Source: Microbacterium pumilum (GTDB lineage: Bacteria; Actinomycetota; Actinomycetes; Actinomycetales; Microbacteriaceae). Taken from it: 64,000 bases of DNA. Below the pieces are notes generated by a model. It did not search any database. It was not told where the DNA came from and saw only the letters and a program-made list of their open reading frames with translations. The translations under genes and the position numbers were made by a program. The DNA lies in contig NZ_BAAAOH010000001.1 of assembly GCF_039530225.1 (NCBI RefSeq), forward strand, positions 2,666,001 through 2,730,000. The letters run 5' to 3'. Positions 48,826 through 60,634 of the stretch are shown here, in pieces; the first letter of the stretch is position 1, and every line of letters begins with the position of its first letter.

Positions 48826-51800
48826 CTGTCACCTCCAGGATGCGGGTCCAGACGACATCGCCATCGGGGTCGAGCCCCTCGGCGACCGCCTCCTGGCGGG
48901 TCTGCAGCACCGCTGCGTAGTCGCGGGGCAGCACCCGCACGAAGTTGTCGAGCTCGGTCTCGAAGTTCTCGAGGAGCGAGGCCGCCAAGGTCGAGTCCGT
49001 CTCGGCGACATGCTGCACCAGCAGGTCGCGCAGGATCGCGGCATCCCCCGCACCGAGTCCGCCGAGTTCGAGCTCTCCTGCGGCGAGAGCCTCGCGATTG
49101 ACCAGTGCGGAGTCCAGCTTGTAGATGTACGCGGTGCCGCCGGACATCCCGGCACCCAGGTTGCGGCCTGTGGCACCGAGGATGACGGCGAGCCCGCCGG
49201 TCATGTATTCCAGCGCGTGGTCGCCGACGCCCTCGACGACGGCGGTGGCACCGGAGTTGCGGACGAAGAATCGCTCGCCGACCACTCCCCGCAGGAACAT
49301 CGTGCCCTGGGTCGCGCCGTAGCCGATCACGTTGCCGGCGATGACGTTCTTCGACGCGTCGAACGTCGCGTGCCGCGGTGGGCGGATCACGATCTGCCCG
49401 CCCGAGAGCCCCTTGCCGACGTAGTCGTTGGAGTCGCCTTCGAGGCGGAGAGTGATTCCGGCGGGCATGAACGCGCCGAACGACTGCCCGGCCGATCCGG
49501 TCAGATTCACGACGATCGATCCGGACGGCAGCCCGTTCTCGCCGCGCGCCTTGGTCACGTGGTGTCCGAGAAGCGTGCCGACCGCGCGCTCCGTGTTGCG
49601 GATCGGCAGGTCGACAGTGAGGTTGCCGCCGTGCGCGATGACATCCTGCGCGCGCTCGATCAGCGGCACGTCGAAGTGCTTGTCGAGCTCGTGCAGCTGC
49701 TCGCGGGTGTTGCGGCGCGGCTCGTCTTCGGCGAAGGCCGGGCCGTTGAGCACGGGAGCGAGGTCGAGCCCGCTCGCCTTCCAGTGCTGCACGGCGCCGT
49801 TCACGTCGAGCAGCTCGGTGTGGCCGATCAGCTCGTCGAGCGAGCGGAATCCGAGCTCGGCGAGATACTCGCGCACCTCTTCCGCGATGAACTCCATGAA
49901 GTTCACGACGAATTCCGGCTTGCCGCTGAAACGGGCGCGCAGCGCCGGGTTCTGCGTCGCGACACCCACCGGGCAGGTGTCGAGGTGGCAGACGCGCATC
50001 ATGACGCATCCCGATACGACGAGCGGAGCCGTCGCGAACCCGAACTCCTCGGCACCGAGCAGCGCGCCGATGATCACATCGCGGCCGGTCTTGAGCTGCC
50101 CGTCGACCTGCACCACCACGCGGTCGCGCATGCCGTTCAGCATGAGCGTCTGCTGCGTCTCGGCGAGGCCGAGCTCCCACGGTGTGCCGGCATGCTTCAG
50201 CGAATTGAGCGGGCTCGCGCCCGTGCCGCCGTCGTGACCCGAGACCAGGATGACGTCAGCCAGCGCCTTCGCGGTGCCTGCGGCCACCGCGCCGATCCCG
50301 GATTGGCTCACGAGCTTCGCGTGCACCCGAGCCTTCGGGTTGGCGCGCTTGAGGTCGTAGATCAGCTGCTTGAGATCTTCGATCGAGTAGATGTCGTGGT
50401 GCGGAGGTGGCGAGATGAGCCCGACGCCCGCGGTCGCGTGACGCGTGCGCGCCACCCACGGATAGACCTTCGTCGGCGGCAGCTGTCCGCCCTCGCCGGG
50501 CTTGGCGCCCTGAGCGAGTTTGATCTGGATGTCGGTGGCCTCGGTGAGATAGAGGCTCGTCACTCCGAAGCGCCCCGACGCGACCTGCTTGATCGCGCTG
50601 CGGCGCTCGGGGTCGAGCAGCCGATCGACATCCTCGCCGCCCTCGCCGGTGTTCGACTTGCCGCCGATGCTGTTCATCGCGATGGCGAGCGTCTCGTGCG
50701 CTTCGCGCGAGATCGAGCCGTAGCTCATCGCCCCGGTCGAGAACCGCTTCACGATCGCCGAGACCGGCTCGACATCGTCGATCGAGATGCTCTCGCGGCC
50801 CTCGGTCTTCAGCCGGAAGAGCCCGCGCAGGGTCTTGAGCTCGCTCGCCTGGTCGTCCACGAGCTTGGTGTACTCGCGGAAGATGTCGTACCGGCGGGAA
50901 CGTGTGGCGTGCTGCAGCCGGAACACGGTGTCAGGGTTGAACAGGTGCGGCGATCCATCGCGGCGCCACTGGTACTCCCCACCGTTCCAGAGCCGCTCAT
51001 GGGCGCGGATGGCGGCATCCTGCGGGTAGGCGTAGTTGTGACGGGCGGCGTTCTCGGTCGCGATCACGTCGAGCCCGACGCCGCCGAGCTTGCTCTCGGT
51101 GCCGGTGAAGTACCGCTCCACGAAGTCGTGCGACAGGCCGACGGCCTCGAAGACCTGGGCACCCGCGTAGGACGAAACGGTGGAGATCCCCATCTTCGAC
51201 ATGATCTTCAGGACGCCCTTGCCGAGCGCGTAGATGAGGTTCCTGACCGCCTTCGCGGGCGGGATGCCCGTGATGTAGCCGGCACGCACCAGGTACTCGA
51301 CGGTCTCCATCGCGAGATACGGGTTGACGGCGGACGCGCCGTACCCGATCAGCGTCGCGACGTGATGCACTTCGCGCACGTCGCCGGCCTCGACGACGAG
51401 TCCGCACTTCATGCGCGTCTCGTTGCGGATCAGGTGGTGGTGCACCGCGGCGAGCATCAGCAGCGACGGGATCGGGGCGAGGTCCTTGTTCGAGTCGCGA
51501 TCGCTCAGCACGATGAACTCGGCGCCGTCTTCAATCGCCTGATCGACCTCGTCGCACATCTGCGCGAGACGCTTCTGCATGCCCTTGTGTCCCGCTTCGA
51601 CACGGTAGAGTCCGCGGATCGTGACAGACGTCCGACCGGGCAGAGCCGTGTCGATGTGCTGGATCTTCGCGAGTTCGTCGTTGTCGATGACGGGGAAGTC
51701 GAGGGTGACGACGCGAGTGTGATCCGGTCCCCACGACAGCAGGTTCCGCTCGGGGCCGAGCCCGAGCGCGAGCGAGGTGACGACTTCTTCGCGGATGGAG

Positions 51801-53425
51801 TCCAGCGGCGGGTTCGTCACCTGGGCGAACTGCTGCGTGAAGTAATCGAAAAGCAGCCGGGGCCGCTCGCTCAGCACGGCGACCGGCGTGTCGCTGCCCA
51901 TCGCGCCGAGCGGTTCAGCACCGGTCTGGCCCATCGGGGTGAGGAGGATGCGGACCTCTTCCTCGGTATAGCCGAACGTGCGCTGACGTCTCGTGATGGA
52001 CGCGATCGGGTGCACGATGTGCTCACGCTCGGGCAGGTCGGCGAGCCGGACACGTCCGGCATCCAGCCACTCCTGCCACGGGTGGAGTTCAGCCAGCTGC
52101 GTCTTGATCTCATCCTCTTCGACCACGCGCCGCTGGGCCGTGTCGACGAGGAACATGCGTCCGGGGCGAAGCCGGCCGCGGCGCTTGATCCGCTCGGGGG
52201 CGAAGTCGAGCACGCCGGTCTCGCTGCCGATGACGATCAGGCCATCGGTGGTCTCGGTCCAGCGGCCGGGGCGCAGCCCGTTGCGGTCGAGAGTCGCGCC
52301 CACGAGGGTGCCATCGGTGAAGATCAGCGCAGCGGGGCCGTCCCACGGCTCCATCTGCATCGAGTGGAAGTCGTAGAACGCGCGGAGTTTCGGGTCGATG
52401 TCGACCTGCTTCTCGTATGCCTCGGGCACCATCATCATGATCGCGTGCGGCAGGCTGCGCCCCGTCAGGGTGAGCAGCTCGAGCACCTCGTCGAAGGATG
52501 CGGAATCGCTGGCGCCGGGGGTGCAGATCGGCAGCACGGGGCGCAGGTCGCCGAGCAGCTCGGACTCGAGCTGCGACTGGCGCGCCCGCATCCAGTTGCG
52601 GTTGCCGTTCACGGTGTTGATCTCGCCGTTGTGGGCGAGCATCCGCAGCGGCTGCGCCAGGGGCCAGGACGGGAAGGTGTTGGTGGAGTAGCGGGAGTGC
52701 ACGACCGCGAGCTCGGAGGCGAACCGCTGGTCCTGCAGGTCGGGATAGAACGGCTCGAGCTGCAGGGTCGTGACCATGCCCTTGTAGCCGAGGGTGCGTG
52801 CGGACAGCGAGACGAAGTAGGCGTCGCATTCGCGCCGCGAACGCTTGCGCAGCCGGAACGTGCGCCGGTCGAGGGCGATCCCCGACAGCGCCGGTGCGTC
52901 GCCGACCGCGGGTCGCGAGACGAACAGCTGCTCGAACACCGGCCGCGCCGCGAACGCGAGCTTGCCGAGGTTCTCGTCGGCGGTGGGCACCTCGCGCCAG
53001 CCGAGCACGACGAGGTTCTCCTCGGCCGCGATGCGCTCGATCCCTGCCTTCTGCGCGGCGCGGGCGTCGTCGTCGCGCGGCAGGAACACCATGCCCGCCG
53101 CGTACTGCCCCGCAGGAGGAAGCTCGAACCCGACGACCGCGCGGAGGAAGGCATCCGGCATCTGCGTCAGGATGCCGGCCCCGTCGCCCGTGCCGGCATC
53201 CGACCCGATCGCGCCGCGGTGCTCCAGATTGCGCAGCGCCGTCAGAGCGAGGTCGATGATGTCGTGGCCGGCCTCGCCGCGGAGCGTCGCGACCATCGCG
53301 AGCCCGCAGGCATCCTTCTCGAAGGCGGGGTTGTACATGCCCTGACGCGGGGGGAAGCCGTTCAGGCCGGACTGCTCGGAAGTGCTCGCCTGCGGGGAGT
53401 CACTGCGACGGTGGCTCGATGCCAT
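48818..53425 (-). CDS. gltB: glutamate synthase large subunit
   Basis: Makes two glutamates from glutamine and 2-oxoglutarate. The 1535-residue protein has a class II glutamine amidotransferase domain that should be cleaved to expose Cys40 (EKDACGL), a central domain, the FMN-binding synthase domain with [31 protein letters not shown] and the [3Fe-4S] cluster [15 protein letters not shown], and a C-terminal right-handed beta-helix (GXXG repeats). I use the ATG at 53425, with GAGGA upstream; a TTG at 53452 is in frame but would only lengthen the propeptide. It overlaps gltD. Confidence 0.97.
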
Positions 53426-53494
53426 ATCTACCGTCCTCACATTGATGCTCAAGATGGGACGACGTCGGCCCGTGCTCCGGGGGCGGAGCCTGCG

Positions 53495-54466
53495 TTACTT
53501 CGTGACGGCTGTGCTTGTGGCGGTGTCCGCGATCGTTTCCGACGTCGGGGGGTCGCTGACGTCGACGAACTCGTCGGTGTTCTGCGATTGTACAGCGCCT
53601 TGCGGCCTCCACTCGCGGCCCGGCACATAAGGCGAAGGCTCGAATCCGGGATGACGTCGCTTCTGCACGTAGAAGAGCACGACGCCGAGGATCACGCCGA
53701 AGATCGCGGCCCAGACGTTCGTGCGAAGGCCGAAGATGATCTCGCTCTGGTCGATGCGGATGGACTCCCAGACGATGCGGCCGGCGCTGTACCAGACGAG
53801 GTAGAGCGCGAACACCCGGCCCCACTGCAGGCGGAATCGGCGGCCTGCCCACAGCAGGACCAGCACTCCCAGGGTGTTCCAGATCACCTCGTACAGGAAG
53901 GTGGGGTGGAAGAGCGTTCCCGGCTCGAGGCCCGGGGGGAACGCCGGGTTGTCGCTGTCGATCTCGAGCCCCCAGGGCAGGTCGGTCGGCAGGCCGAAGA
54001 GCTCCTGGTTGAACCAGTTGCCGAAGCGTCCGATCGCCTGCGCGAGCAGCAGCCCGGGGGCGAGCGCGTCGGCGAACGTCCAGAAGCGGATGCCGGTCCA
54101 CTTGCACCCGAGCCAGGCGCCGATCGCGCCGCCGATGAGCGATCCGTAGATCGCGATGCCGCCCTCCCAGATGAAGAGCGCCGACCAAGGGACGGCGCCC
54201 GGGCCGAAGTAGAAGTCCCAGTGGGTCACCACATGGTAGATGCGCGCACCGATGATCGCGAGGGGCACGGCGAGCAGGGCGATGTCGATGACGACCCACG
54301 GCTCGGCACCGCGCTTGGTGAGCCGGCGGTTCGTCATCAGCGTGGCGACGATGATGCCCGTGATGATGCACAGCGCGTAGATGTGGATGCGCAGGGGTCC
54401 GATGTCGAAGTAACTGATCGACGGGCTCGGGATGCTGGCGACGACACTCGCGGCGGTGGAAAGCAT
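53495..54466 (-). CDS. lgt: prolipoprotein diacylglyceryl transferase
   Basis: First enzyme of lipoprotein maturation: transfers diacylglycerol to the lipobox Cys. The 323-residue protein has seven hydrophobic helices, the catalytic-type ARIYHVVTHW with His, and the Lgt signature GRFGNWFNQELFG. A hydrophilic C-terminal tail of ~50 residues (rich in Thr, Glu and Asp) is an actinobacterial extension. The ATG is leaderless from TAGACT, giving it a private promoter 24 bases after trpA. The window's FKBP lipoprotein is a candidate substrate. Confidence 0.95.
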   Translation of the reverse strand: MLSTAASVVASIPSPSISYFDIGPLRIHIYALCIITGIIVATLMTNRRLTKRGAEPWVVIDIALLAVPLAIIGARIYHVVTHWDFYFGPGAVPWSALFIWEGGIAIYGSLIGGAIGAWLGCKWTGIRFWTFADALAPGLLLAQAIGRFGNWFNQELFGLPTDLPWGLEIDSDNPAFPPGLEPGTLFHPTFLYEVIWNTLGVLVLLWAGRRFRLQWGRVFALYLVWYSAGRIVWESIRIDQSEIIFGLRTNVWAAIFGVILGVVLFYVQKRRHPGFEPSPYVPGREWRPQGAVQSQNTDEFVDVSDPPTSETIADTATSTAVTK

Positions 54467-54473
54467 GAGTGCG

Positions 54474-54479
54474 AGTCTA
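54474..54479 (-). promoter_or_regulatory. leaderless -10 box TAGACT of lgt
   Basis: On the - strand TAGACT ends 7 nt before the ATG at 54466, between trpA and lgt. Confidence 0.6.
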
Positions 54480-54490
54480 ACGAGCTTGGT

Positions 54491-55285
54491 TCAGTTCACC
54501 TGCGCGCGCGTGCCTGCGGCCAGCGCGCGTGCGACATCGCGGAGACCGTCGATGCCGCCGTCCCGCAGCGCTCGCACGAGGGCGGTGCCGACGATGGCGC
54601 CGTCTGCGTACTCGAGGACCCCGGCGACCTGCGCGGCGTTCGAGATGCCGATCCCGACGCAGGCATGCGCGGCACCATGGGCACGGAGACGCGCGACCAG
54701 CGTGCGGGCTGCGGCATCCAGCTGCGCCCGCTCCCCCGTGATGCCCATGGTCGAAACGGTGTAGATGAAGCCCGTCGACTCACGGACGATGAGCTCGAGC
54801 CGCTCATCGGTGGAGGTGGGCGCCGCGAGGAAGACCCGGTCGAGCCCGGTACGCGTGCTGGCCGCGATCCACTCCGCCGCGGCATCCGGGGTGATGTCGG
54901 GTGTGATGAGTCCCGCTCCGCCCGCAGCGAGCAGGTCATCGGCATAGCGGTCCACGCCGTACTGCATCACAGGGTTCCAATACGTCATCACGAGCACCGG
55001 AACATCGACGCGGCGGGTGATCTCCCGCACCGCGGTGAATGTGTCGCGCAGCCGGAAGCCCCCGGCGAGAGCCGCCTGGGTTGCCTCCTGGATGACGGTG
55101 CCGTCCATCACGGGGTCGGAGTACGGCGGACCGAGTTCGAGGATGTCGGCGCCGCTCTCGGCGAGCGCGACAGCGGCGTCGATGCTGGCCTGCAGGTCGG
55201 GGAACCCGAGGGGCAGGTAGCCGACGAAGGCGCCGCGGCCTTCGGTCCGGGCAGCGTCGATGGCTGCCGCGACTCGGGAGGTCAT
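54491..55285 (-). CDS. trpA: tryptophan synthase alpha subunit
   Basis: Cleaves indole-3-glycerol phosphate to indole and glyceraldehyde-3-phosphate, channelling indole to TrpB. The 264-residue TIM barrel has [36 protein letters not shown] with the catalytic Glu and Asp, and late [27 protein letters not shown] for phosphate binding. Start ATG at 55285 overlaps the trpB stop by four bases. It is the last trp gene of the run. Confidence 0.96.
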   Translation of the reverse strand: MTSRVAAAIDAARTEGRGAFVGYLPLGFPDLQASIDAAVALAESGADILELGPPYSDPVMDGTVIQEATQAALAGGFRLRDTFTAVREITRRVDVPVLVMTYWNPVMQYGVDRYADDLLAAGGAGLITPDITPDAAAEWIAASTRTGLDRVFLAAPTSTDERLELIVRESTGFIYTVSTMGITGERAQLDAAARTLVARLRAHGAAHACVGIGISNAAQVAGVLEYADGAIVGTALVRALRDGGIDGLRDVARALAAGTRAQVN

Positions 55286-56559
55286 AGCTCGATGCCCTCG
55301 CCCGACGCCGCGTCGACGGCCGCCGGCGCGGCGACGTTCTCGGGGACGAGCTGAGGCTCATGCTCGGCGTCGTACAGGTCGAAGTAGCGGGCTGCCGTGT
55401 CCATGTCCTTGTCGCCCCGGCCCGAGAGGCACACCGCGAGGATCGCGTCGGGGCCGAGTTCGCGTCCGATCCGCAGGGCGCCGGCAAGTGCATGCGCCGA
55501 TTCGATCGCGGGGATGATTCCCTCGGTCTTCGACAGCAGCCGCAGGGCCTGCATGGCCTCGTCATCGGTCGCCGGGATGTACTCGGCGCGTCCGATCGAC
55601 GCGAGCCACGAATGCTCCGGCCCGACGCCCGGGTAGTCCAGCCCCGCCGAGATCGAATGCGACTCGACCGTCTGGCCGTCCTCATCCTGCAGCACATAGG
55701 TCTTGGCACCGTGCAGGATGCCCAGCCGGCCACGCTCGATGGATGCGGCATGCCGCGGCGTGTCCACGCCGTCGCCGGCCGCTTCGACACCGAAGAGCTT
55801 GACGCCCTCGTCGTCGAGGAAGGCGTCGAACATGCCGATCGCGTTGGACCCGCCGCCCACGCACGCGATGACCGCGTCGGGCAGTCGCCCGGTCTCGAGC
55901 AGCAGCTGCTCACGGGCCTCTTCGCTGATGATCTTCTGGAAGTCGCGGACCATCGCCGGGAACGGGTGGGGTCCGGCTGCCGTCCCGAAGATGTAGTTCG
56001 TCGTCTCGACGCTCGCGACCCAGTCGCGGTAGGCGTCGTTGATGGCGTCCTTGAGAGTGCGCGAGCCGGTCTTCACAGGCACCACCTCGGCGCCGAGCAG
56101 TCGCATGCGTGCGACGTTGAGCGCCTGTCGCTCGGTGTCGACCTCGCCCATGTAGATCGTGCACTCGAAGCCGAACAGGGCCGCCGCGGTCGCGGTTGCG
56201 ACACCGTGCTGCCCCGCACCGGTCTCAGCGATCACGCGGGTCTTGCCCAGCCGCTGGGTGAGCAGTGCCTGACCCAGCACGTTGTTGATCTTGTGCGAGC
56301 CGGTGTGGTTGAGGTCTTCGCGCTTGAGGAACACCCGGGCTCCGCCGGCGTGCTCGGCGAAGCGGGCGACCTCGGTGATAGGCGATGGCCTCCCCGCGTA
56401 CGAGTTCAGGAGCCTGGTGAACTCGGCCGCGAACGCGGGGTCGGCCTTCGCCGCCTCGTACTCCGCCGTGAGCTCGTCGATCGCGGCGATGAGCGATTCG
56501 GGCATGTAGCGCCCGCCGAACTCGCCGAAGAAGGGGCCGGATGCCGCGCGCAGACTCAC
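55282..56559 (-). CDS. trpB: tryptophan synthase beta subunit
   Basis: PLP-dependent synthesis of Trp from indole and serine. The 425 residues carry [16 protein letters not shown] near the start, the PLP lysine in [17 protein letters not shown], the phosphate loop [10 protein letters not shown] and the C-terminal [11 protein letters not shown]. The start overlaps trpC by four bases. A ~20-residue acidic/Ala tail ([19 protein letters not shown]) is longer than in E. coli but common in relatives. Confidence 0.97.
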   Translation of the reverse strand: MSLRAASGPFFGEFGGRYMPESLIAAIDELTAEYEAAKADPAFAAEFTRLLNSYAGRPSPITEVARFAEHAGGARVFLKREDLNHTGSHKINNVLGQALLTQRLGKTRVIAETGAGQHGVATATAAALFGFECTIYMGEVDTERQALNVARMRLLGAEVVPVKTGSRTLKDAINDAYRDWVASVETTNYIFGTAAGPHPFPAMVRDFQKIISEEAREQLLLETGRLPDAVIACVGGGSNAIGMFDAFLDDEGVKLFGVEAAGDGVDTPRHAASIERGRLGILHGAKTYVLQDEDGQTVESHSISAGLDYPGVGPEHSWLASIGRAEYIPATDDEAMQALRLLSKTEGIIPAIESAHALAGALRIGRELGPDAILAVCLSGRGDKDMDTAARYFDLYDAEHEPQLVPENVAAPAAVDAASGEGIEL

Positions 56560-57332
56560 GAGCCGGCCTCCAGGAACGCGCTCAGCGTGGCGATCGGGTC
56601 GTTTGTCACGAGGGCCTCCCCCACGAGCACGGCGTCGGCACCGGACGCGCGGTAATGCGTCACGTCGGCCGGGACCAGCACCGCGGACTCGGCGATCTTC
56701 ACAGTGCCCGCGGGGATCCGCTCGACCAGGCGGCCGAAGAGGTCGCGGTCGAGGTCGAACGTCGAGAGGTCTCGAGCGTTCACGCCGATGACGCGCGCCC
56801 CGACAGCAGCGGCACGATCGATCTCCTCAGCGGAATGCGCCTCGACGAGCGGTGTCATGCCGAGATCGAGCGCGAGCGAATGAAGGCGTTCCAGCACATC
56901 CTGCTCGAGGGCGGCGACGATGAGCAGGACGAGGTCCGCTCCGGCCGCACGGGCCTCGAACACCTGGTACTCGTTCGCGATGAAGTCCTTGCGCAGCACC
57001 GGAAGGCCGACGGCTGCCTTGACGGCGACGAGGTCGGACAGGCTGCCCTTGAAGCGGCGACCCTCGGTCAGGACCGAGATGACGGCCGCCCCGCCCTGCT
57101 CGTACAGCCGGGCCTGGTGAGCAGGATCGGGGATCGCGGCCAAGTCGCCGCGCGAGGGACTCGCACGCTTGACTTCGGCGATGATCCTGACCCGGTCGGC
57201 CGGTGCCAGCGCAGCAAGCGCGGCCAGCGCTGGCGGCTGCGCGAGGGCTGCCGCCTCGACGGCCGCAAGCGGCTGCTCGGAAGCCCGGGCGTCGGCATCC
57301 TCAACCGCGCCGGCCGTGAGGTCGGCGAGCAT
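56556..57332 (-). CDS. trpC: indole-3-glycerol phosphate synthase
   Basis: Closes the indole ring in Trp synthesis. The 258-residue TIM barrel shows [16 protein letters not shown] with the catalytic Glu-Lys-Ser block, [30 protein letters not shown] and AESAV with the second Glu. I give the start as ATG at 57332; a GTG at 57344 four codons upstream is equally possible and neither has a strong ribosome site. It is 35 bases from the small HGxxPAAW gene upstream and overlaps trpB. Confidence 0.93.
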   Translation of the reverse strand: MLADLTAGAVEDADARASEQPLAAVEAAALAQPPALAALAALAPADRVRIIAEVKRASPSRGDLAAIPDPAHQARLYEQGGAAVISVLTEGRRFKGSLSDLVAVKAAVGLPVLRKDFIANEYQVFEARAAGADLVLLIVAALEQDVLERLHSLALDLGMTPLVEAHSAEEIDRAAAVGARVIGVNARDLSTFDLDRDLFGRLVERIPAGTVKIAESAVLVPADVTHYRASGADAVLVGEALVTNDPIATLSAFLEAGS

Positions 57333-57367
57333 GCTTCGACTCACTGGCGTTCGCTCAGCACGAGTGC

Positions 57368-57598
57368 TCAATGGTCTTTCGGCGCGTACTTCGGACCGTT
57401 CGCGCCGTAGCCGGCCTTGGACATGCCCCATCCGACGAGCGCACCGATGAGGACGATGCCGGCCGAGATCCATACCACCACGGGCATGTCGAGGAAGAAG
57501 AAGAATGTGCCGATGGCGACCCCGACGAGCATGATGATGACGGCCGTCCAGGCTGCGGGCGAATGTCCGTGTCCGGGATCGCCGATGGGGTTGCTCAT
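57368..57598 (-). CDS. HGxxPAAW family small membrane protein
   Basis: A 76-residue protein whose N-terminus holds the family motif HGHSPAAW, followed by two membrane helices ([19 protein letters not shown] and [20 protein letters not shown]) and a basic C-tail. The family is restricted to actinobacteria, lies next to trp genes, and has no known function. GGAGGAG is five bases before the ATG. Its constant placement between the Trp-associated membrane protein and trpC suggests a role in Trp synthesis regulation or membrane association; inference only. Confidence 0.92.
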   Translation of the reverse strand: MSNPIGDPGHGHSPAAWTAVIIMLVGVAIGTFFFFLDMPVVVWISAGIVLIGALVGWGMSKAGYGANGPKYAPKDH

Positions 57599-57641
57599 GG
57601 ATCTCCTCCAGGGGTGCGCGGGGGCGAGGTCAGTCTAGCGG

Positions 57642-58244
57642 TCAGGCCGTCGGATCCTCGCCACGCGAGAGGTCATCCCACGAGTCGATCGCGTCGTGTG
57701 GGCGCGAACCGGCGGTCGCCGACGCGCCGGAAGCCACCGGCGCGTCCGTTCGATACCGTCGTCCGCTCCCCCGCCACCGGTGTGCCGTCGCGAGCACGAA
57801 CACGCCGGCGGCGACCAGCGCGATCCACCCGACGAGCGCGACGAAAGGCCATGCTGTCGCGTCGACCTGCGCGATGAGATCACCGACAGCGCCTTCGCCG
57901 GTGATGCCGGTCGCGTCGGTCACGCTGCTTGCGACGGCCGATGTCGGACGCGTGATCGCCACCGATGCGGTGAGCCACGCGAGCAGCGCCGCGATCGCCA
58001 CGGTGAGCGCGCCGAAGAGGTAGCGCAGCACGAGTCCCGCGATGGAGAGGGCACCGCCGAGTGCGAGAACGGCGAGACTCAGCGGCGCGAGGACCGGGAT
58101 CGCCGCCGCACCGGGCACCTCGAGAGTGTGCGCCGCTGCGCCGCCGAGCACGACCGTGAGCCAGGTCTGCGTCGACGAGATGATGCCGACCGCGCCCGTG
58201 GCGAGAACGACCACGACGGCGAGCAGCCGTGCGCGTCGCGTCAT
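57642..58244 (-). CDS. Trp biosynthesis-associated membrane protein
   Basis: A 200-residue protein with four hydrophobic helices and a polar C-terminal tail with Arg/Ser/Asp, matching the Trp biosynthesis-associated (TrpB-associated) membrane protein family of actinobacteria. Helices include [48 protein letters not shown] and [22 protein letters not shown]. The ATG at 58244 overlaps the hisI stop (ATGA). No biochemical activity is known; it sits between his and trp genes. Confidence 0.9.
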   Translation of the reverse strand: MTRRARLLAVVVVLATGAVGIISSTQTWLTVVLGGAAAHTLEVPGAAAIPVLAPLSLAVLALGGALSIAGLVLRYLFGALTVAIAALLAWLTASVAITRPTSAVASSVTDATGITGEGAVGDLIAQVDATAWPFVALVGWIALVAAGVFVLATAHRWRGSGRRYRTDAPVASGASATAGSRPHDAIDSWDDLSRGEDPTA

Positions 58245-58606
58245 GCCGGTGCCTCGGGGCCCCGGATCGGGTCGAGGTCGTCGGCGTCGAAGCACGTGTG
58301 CGTGCCGGTGTGACACGCCGGTCCGACCTGTTCGACCTCGACCAGCACGGCATCGCCGTCGCAGTCGAGGCGAGCTCCGCGCACGAGCTGGATGTTGCCG
58401 GACGTGTCGCCTTTGCGCCAATACTCCTGGCGCGATCGCGACCAGAAGGTCACCCTGCCCTCGGTGAGAGTGCGGCGGAGGGCCTCGGCATCCATCCAGC
58501 CCAGCATGAGCACCTCGCTCGTGTCCCACTGCTGGATGATCGCCGCGACCAGTCCGTCGGGGTTGAACGCGACGCGTGCGATGCGCTCGTCGATCGTTTC
58601 GCTCAC
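58241..58606 (-). CDS. hisI: phosphoribosyl-AMP cyclohydrolase
   Basis: Third step of histidine synthesis, opening the purine ring of phosphoribosyl-AMP. The 121 residues have the metal-site motifs [28 protein letters not shown] and [12 protein letters not shown], where Cys and Asp residues bind zinc and magnesium. HisE is separate here. It overlaps hisF by four bases and the Trp-associated membrane gene by four. Confidence 0.96.
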   Translation of the reverse strand: MSETIDERIARVAFNPDGLVAAIIQQWDTSEVLMLGWMDAEALRRTLTEGRVTFWSRSRQEYWRKGDTSGNIQLVRGARLDCDGDAVLVEVEQVGPACHTGTHTCFDADDLDPIRGPEAPA

Positions 58607-59391
58607 GTCGCCACCTCGCGCACCGCGATTCCTTCCGCCATCATGGCCGCCTTCACGTCGCCAACCGTGAGCTGACCGGAGTGGAAGACGGATGCCGCCA
58701 GCACTGCGTCGGCGCCGGCGGCGATCGCGGGACCGAAGTCCTCAGCCTTTCCCGCTCCGCCCGACGCGATCACCGGCACGCTCGAGATCTCGCGCATGAG
58801 CGCGACGAGCTCGAGGTCGAAGCCCTCTCGCGTGCCGTCGGCGTCGATCGAATTGACCAGCAGCTCACCGGCACCGCGCTCGATGGCCTGACGAGCCCAC
58901 CCCAGGGCGTCGAGGGCGGTCTCGGTGCGGCCGCCGTGTGTCGTGACGACGAAACCGGACGGGATGAGGTCGCTCGGTCCCGTCGTGGCTCGTTTGACGT
59001 CGAGCGACAGCACGAGCACCTGGGCGCCGAATCGGTCGGCGATCTCGTCCACCAGGTTCGGGCGCGCGATCGCGGCGGAGTTGACCCCGATCTTGTCGGC
59101 GCCGACCGCGAGCAGGCGGGCGACGTCCTCGGTGGTGCGAACCCCGCCGCCCACCGTCAGCGGGATGAAGACCGCTTCCGCCGTTCGCCGCACGACGTCG
59201 TAGGTCGTCGACCGCTCGTCGACGGTCGCCGTCACATCGAGGAACGTGATCTCGTCGGCACCCTGGGCGAAGTATTCACGGGCCAGCTCGACGGGATCGC
59301 CCATGTCACGCAGGTTCTCGAAGTTCACGCCCTTGACGACGCGCCCGCCGGCGACGTCGAGGCATGGGATGACGCGGCAGACCAGGGACAT
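58603..59391 (-). CDS. hisF: imidazole glycerol phosphate synthase subunit HisF
   Basis: Cyclase half of the enzyme that joins glutamine ammonia to PRFAR, giving imidazole glycerol phosphate. The 262-residue (beta-alpha)8 barrel shows [19 protein letters not shown] with catalytic Asp11, [14 protein letters not shown] [34 protein letters not shown] and [13 protein letters not shown] with the second Asp. HisH is not in the window. The ATG shares a base with the hisG stop. Confidence 0.97.
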   Translation of the reverse strand: MSLVCRVIPCLDVAGGRVVKGVNFENLRDMGDPVELAREYFAQGADEITFLDVTATVDERSTTYDVVRRTAEAVFIPLTVGGGVRTTEDVARLLAVGADKIGVNSAAIARPNLVDEIADRFGAQVLVLSLDVKRATTGPSDLIPSGFVVTTHGGRTETALDALGWARQAIERGAGELLVNSIDADGTREGFDLELVALMREISSVPVIASGGAGKAEDFGPAIAAGADAVLAASVFHSGQLTVGDVKAAMMAEGIAVREVAT

Positions 59392-60233
59392 CAGAGCCTC
59401 GCTGCGTGGATCTCGGTGACCAGGATGGCGCGCGCGCCGATCGCGTAAAGGGCATCCATCACCTGGTTGACGCCCTTGCGCGGGCTCATGACGCGCACCG
59501 CGACCCACTCCGGGTCGCGCAGCGGCGAGATCGTCGGCGACTCGATGCCCGGTGCCAGGGCGACCGCCTCGTCGATCAACTTCGCCGGAAGGTCGTAATC
59601 GATCAGCACGTACCGGCGTGCCACCATGACGCCGCGCAGCCGTCGCAGCAGTGTCTGCGTGCCATCCACCTCATCGGGTGCTCCGATGAGCACGGCCTCG
59701 GACTGGAGGATCACCGGCCCGAAGATCTCGAGCCCGGCCTGCTTGAGCGTCGTCCCCGTCGAGACCACGTCCGCGACGGCATCCGCCACCCCCAAGCGCA
59801 CGGCGGATTCGACCGCGCCGTCGAGGGGCACGAGATCCACGGCGACACCCCGCTCGTCGAGGAAGCCGTCGACGAGTCCGGGGTACGAAGTCGCGACGCG
59901 CGCCCCTTCCAGATCCTCGATCGCCGTGAAGCGGCCGGGAGGACCCGCGAAGCGGAACGTCGAGTCGCCGAAGCCGAGGGGCTCGATCTCGCGCGCGCCC
60001 GGCATCCGTGCATCGAAGAGCAGGTCGCGGCCGGTGATGCCGACGTCGAGTGCACCCGAGCCCACGTAGGTCGCGATGTCCTTGGGACGCAGGTAGAAGA
60101 ACTCCACCTCGTTCTGCGGATCGATGACGTGGAGGTCCTTCGGATCGCGACGGCCGGTGTAACCGGCCTCATGCAGCATCTCGGAGGCGGTGTCGGCGAG
60201 GGATCCCTTGTTGGGCACGGCGATTCGCAGCAT
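59391..60233 (-). CDS. hisG: ATP phosphoribosyltransferase (long form)
   Basis: Committed, histidine-inhibited first step: ATP + PRPP to phosphoribosyl-ATP. The 280-residue long form, with PRPP-binding strands [14 protein letters not shown] at the N-terminus, [15 protein letters not shown], the PRPP loop [14 protein letters not shown] and a C-terminal ACT-like regulatory domain (~210-280; [35 protein letters not shown]). The ATG at 60233 is chosen because it matches the conserved N-terminus; the frame is open upstream into hisE but that part is not conserved. Confidence 0.95.
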   Translation of the reverse strand: MLRIAVPNKGSLADTASEMLHEAGYTGRRDPKDLHVIDPQNEVEFFYLRPKDIATYVGSGALDVGITGRDLLFDARMPGAREIEPLGFGDSTFRFAGPPGRFTAIEDLEGARVATSYPGLVDGFLDERGVAVDLVPLDGAVESAVRLGVADAVADVVSTGTTLKQAGLEIFGPVILQSEAVLIGAPDEVDGTQTLLRRLRGVMVARRYVLIDYDLPAKLIDEAVALAPGIESPTISPLRDPEWVAVRVMSPRKGVNQVMDALYAIGARAILVTEIHAARL

Positions 60234-60279
60234 GGGTGCGGAGCTTTCCGGGTGGTGGTGGCGGATGTCGGACGCAGTC

Positions 60280-60543
60280 TCAGAGATGTCGGTAGACATC
60301 CTCGGGCGTGAGCCCCTTCGCGAGCATCAGCACCTGCAGGTGGTAGAGAAGCTGCGAGATCTCTTCGGCCGCGGCATCCGTCGACTCGTACTCGGCCGCC
60401 ATCCACACCTCGGCGGCCTCTTCGACGATCTTCTTGCCGATCGCGTGGACTCCGGCGTCGAGCTGCGCGACCGTCCCCGATCCCTCGGGGCGCTCGACCG
60501 CTTTGGCGGCGAGCTCGGCGAACAGCGCGTCGAACGTCTTCAC
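60280..60543 (-). CDS. hisE: phosphoribosyl-ATP pyrophosphatase
   Basis: Second step of histidine synthesis: removes pyrophosphate from phosphoribosyl-ATP. The 87 residues match the MazG-like HisE fold: [20 protein letters not shown], then [16 protein letters not shown] with metal-binding Glu residues and [13 protein letters not shown]. The GTG at 60543 is preceded by a leaderless TACCCT box, so hisE likely begins the his-trp transcript. hisG follows after 46 bases. Confidence 0.95.
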   Translation of the reverse strand: MKTFDALFAELAAKAVERPEGSGTVAQLDAGVHAIGKKIVEEAAEVWMAAEYESTDAAAEEISQLLYHLQVLMLAKGLTPEDVYRHL

Positions 60544-60549
60544 CTAGCC

Positions 60550-60555
60550 AGGGTA
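60550..60555 (-). promoter_or_regulatory. leaderless -10 box TACCCT of hisE (his-trp run)
   Basis: On the - strand TACCCT ends 6 nt before the GTG at 60543. No leader peptide or attenuator with His codons is visible. Confidence 0.6.
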
Positions 60556-60634
60556 TCCAACGAGCGGACGCCACGGCTCCGCGTGACGTCGGGGTCGCGT
60601 GGGTGAGGATCAGTGGGCGAGGAGCATCGACGGC

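Noticed and set aside
53426..53494. A riboswitch or attenuator in the lgt-gltB gap
   Set aside because: The 69 bases hold only a 6-bp GCTCCG/CGGAGC hairpin without a T run; too little to support a regulatory RNA.
57300..60600. A Trp or His attenuator or T-box upstream of the biosynthetic genes
   Set aside because: I saw no leader peptide with runs of Trp or His codons, no T-box-like sequence, and hisE appears leaderless. trpC is only 35 bases from the preceding gene.
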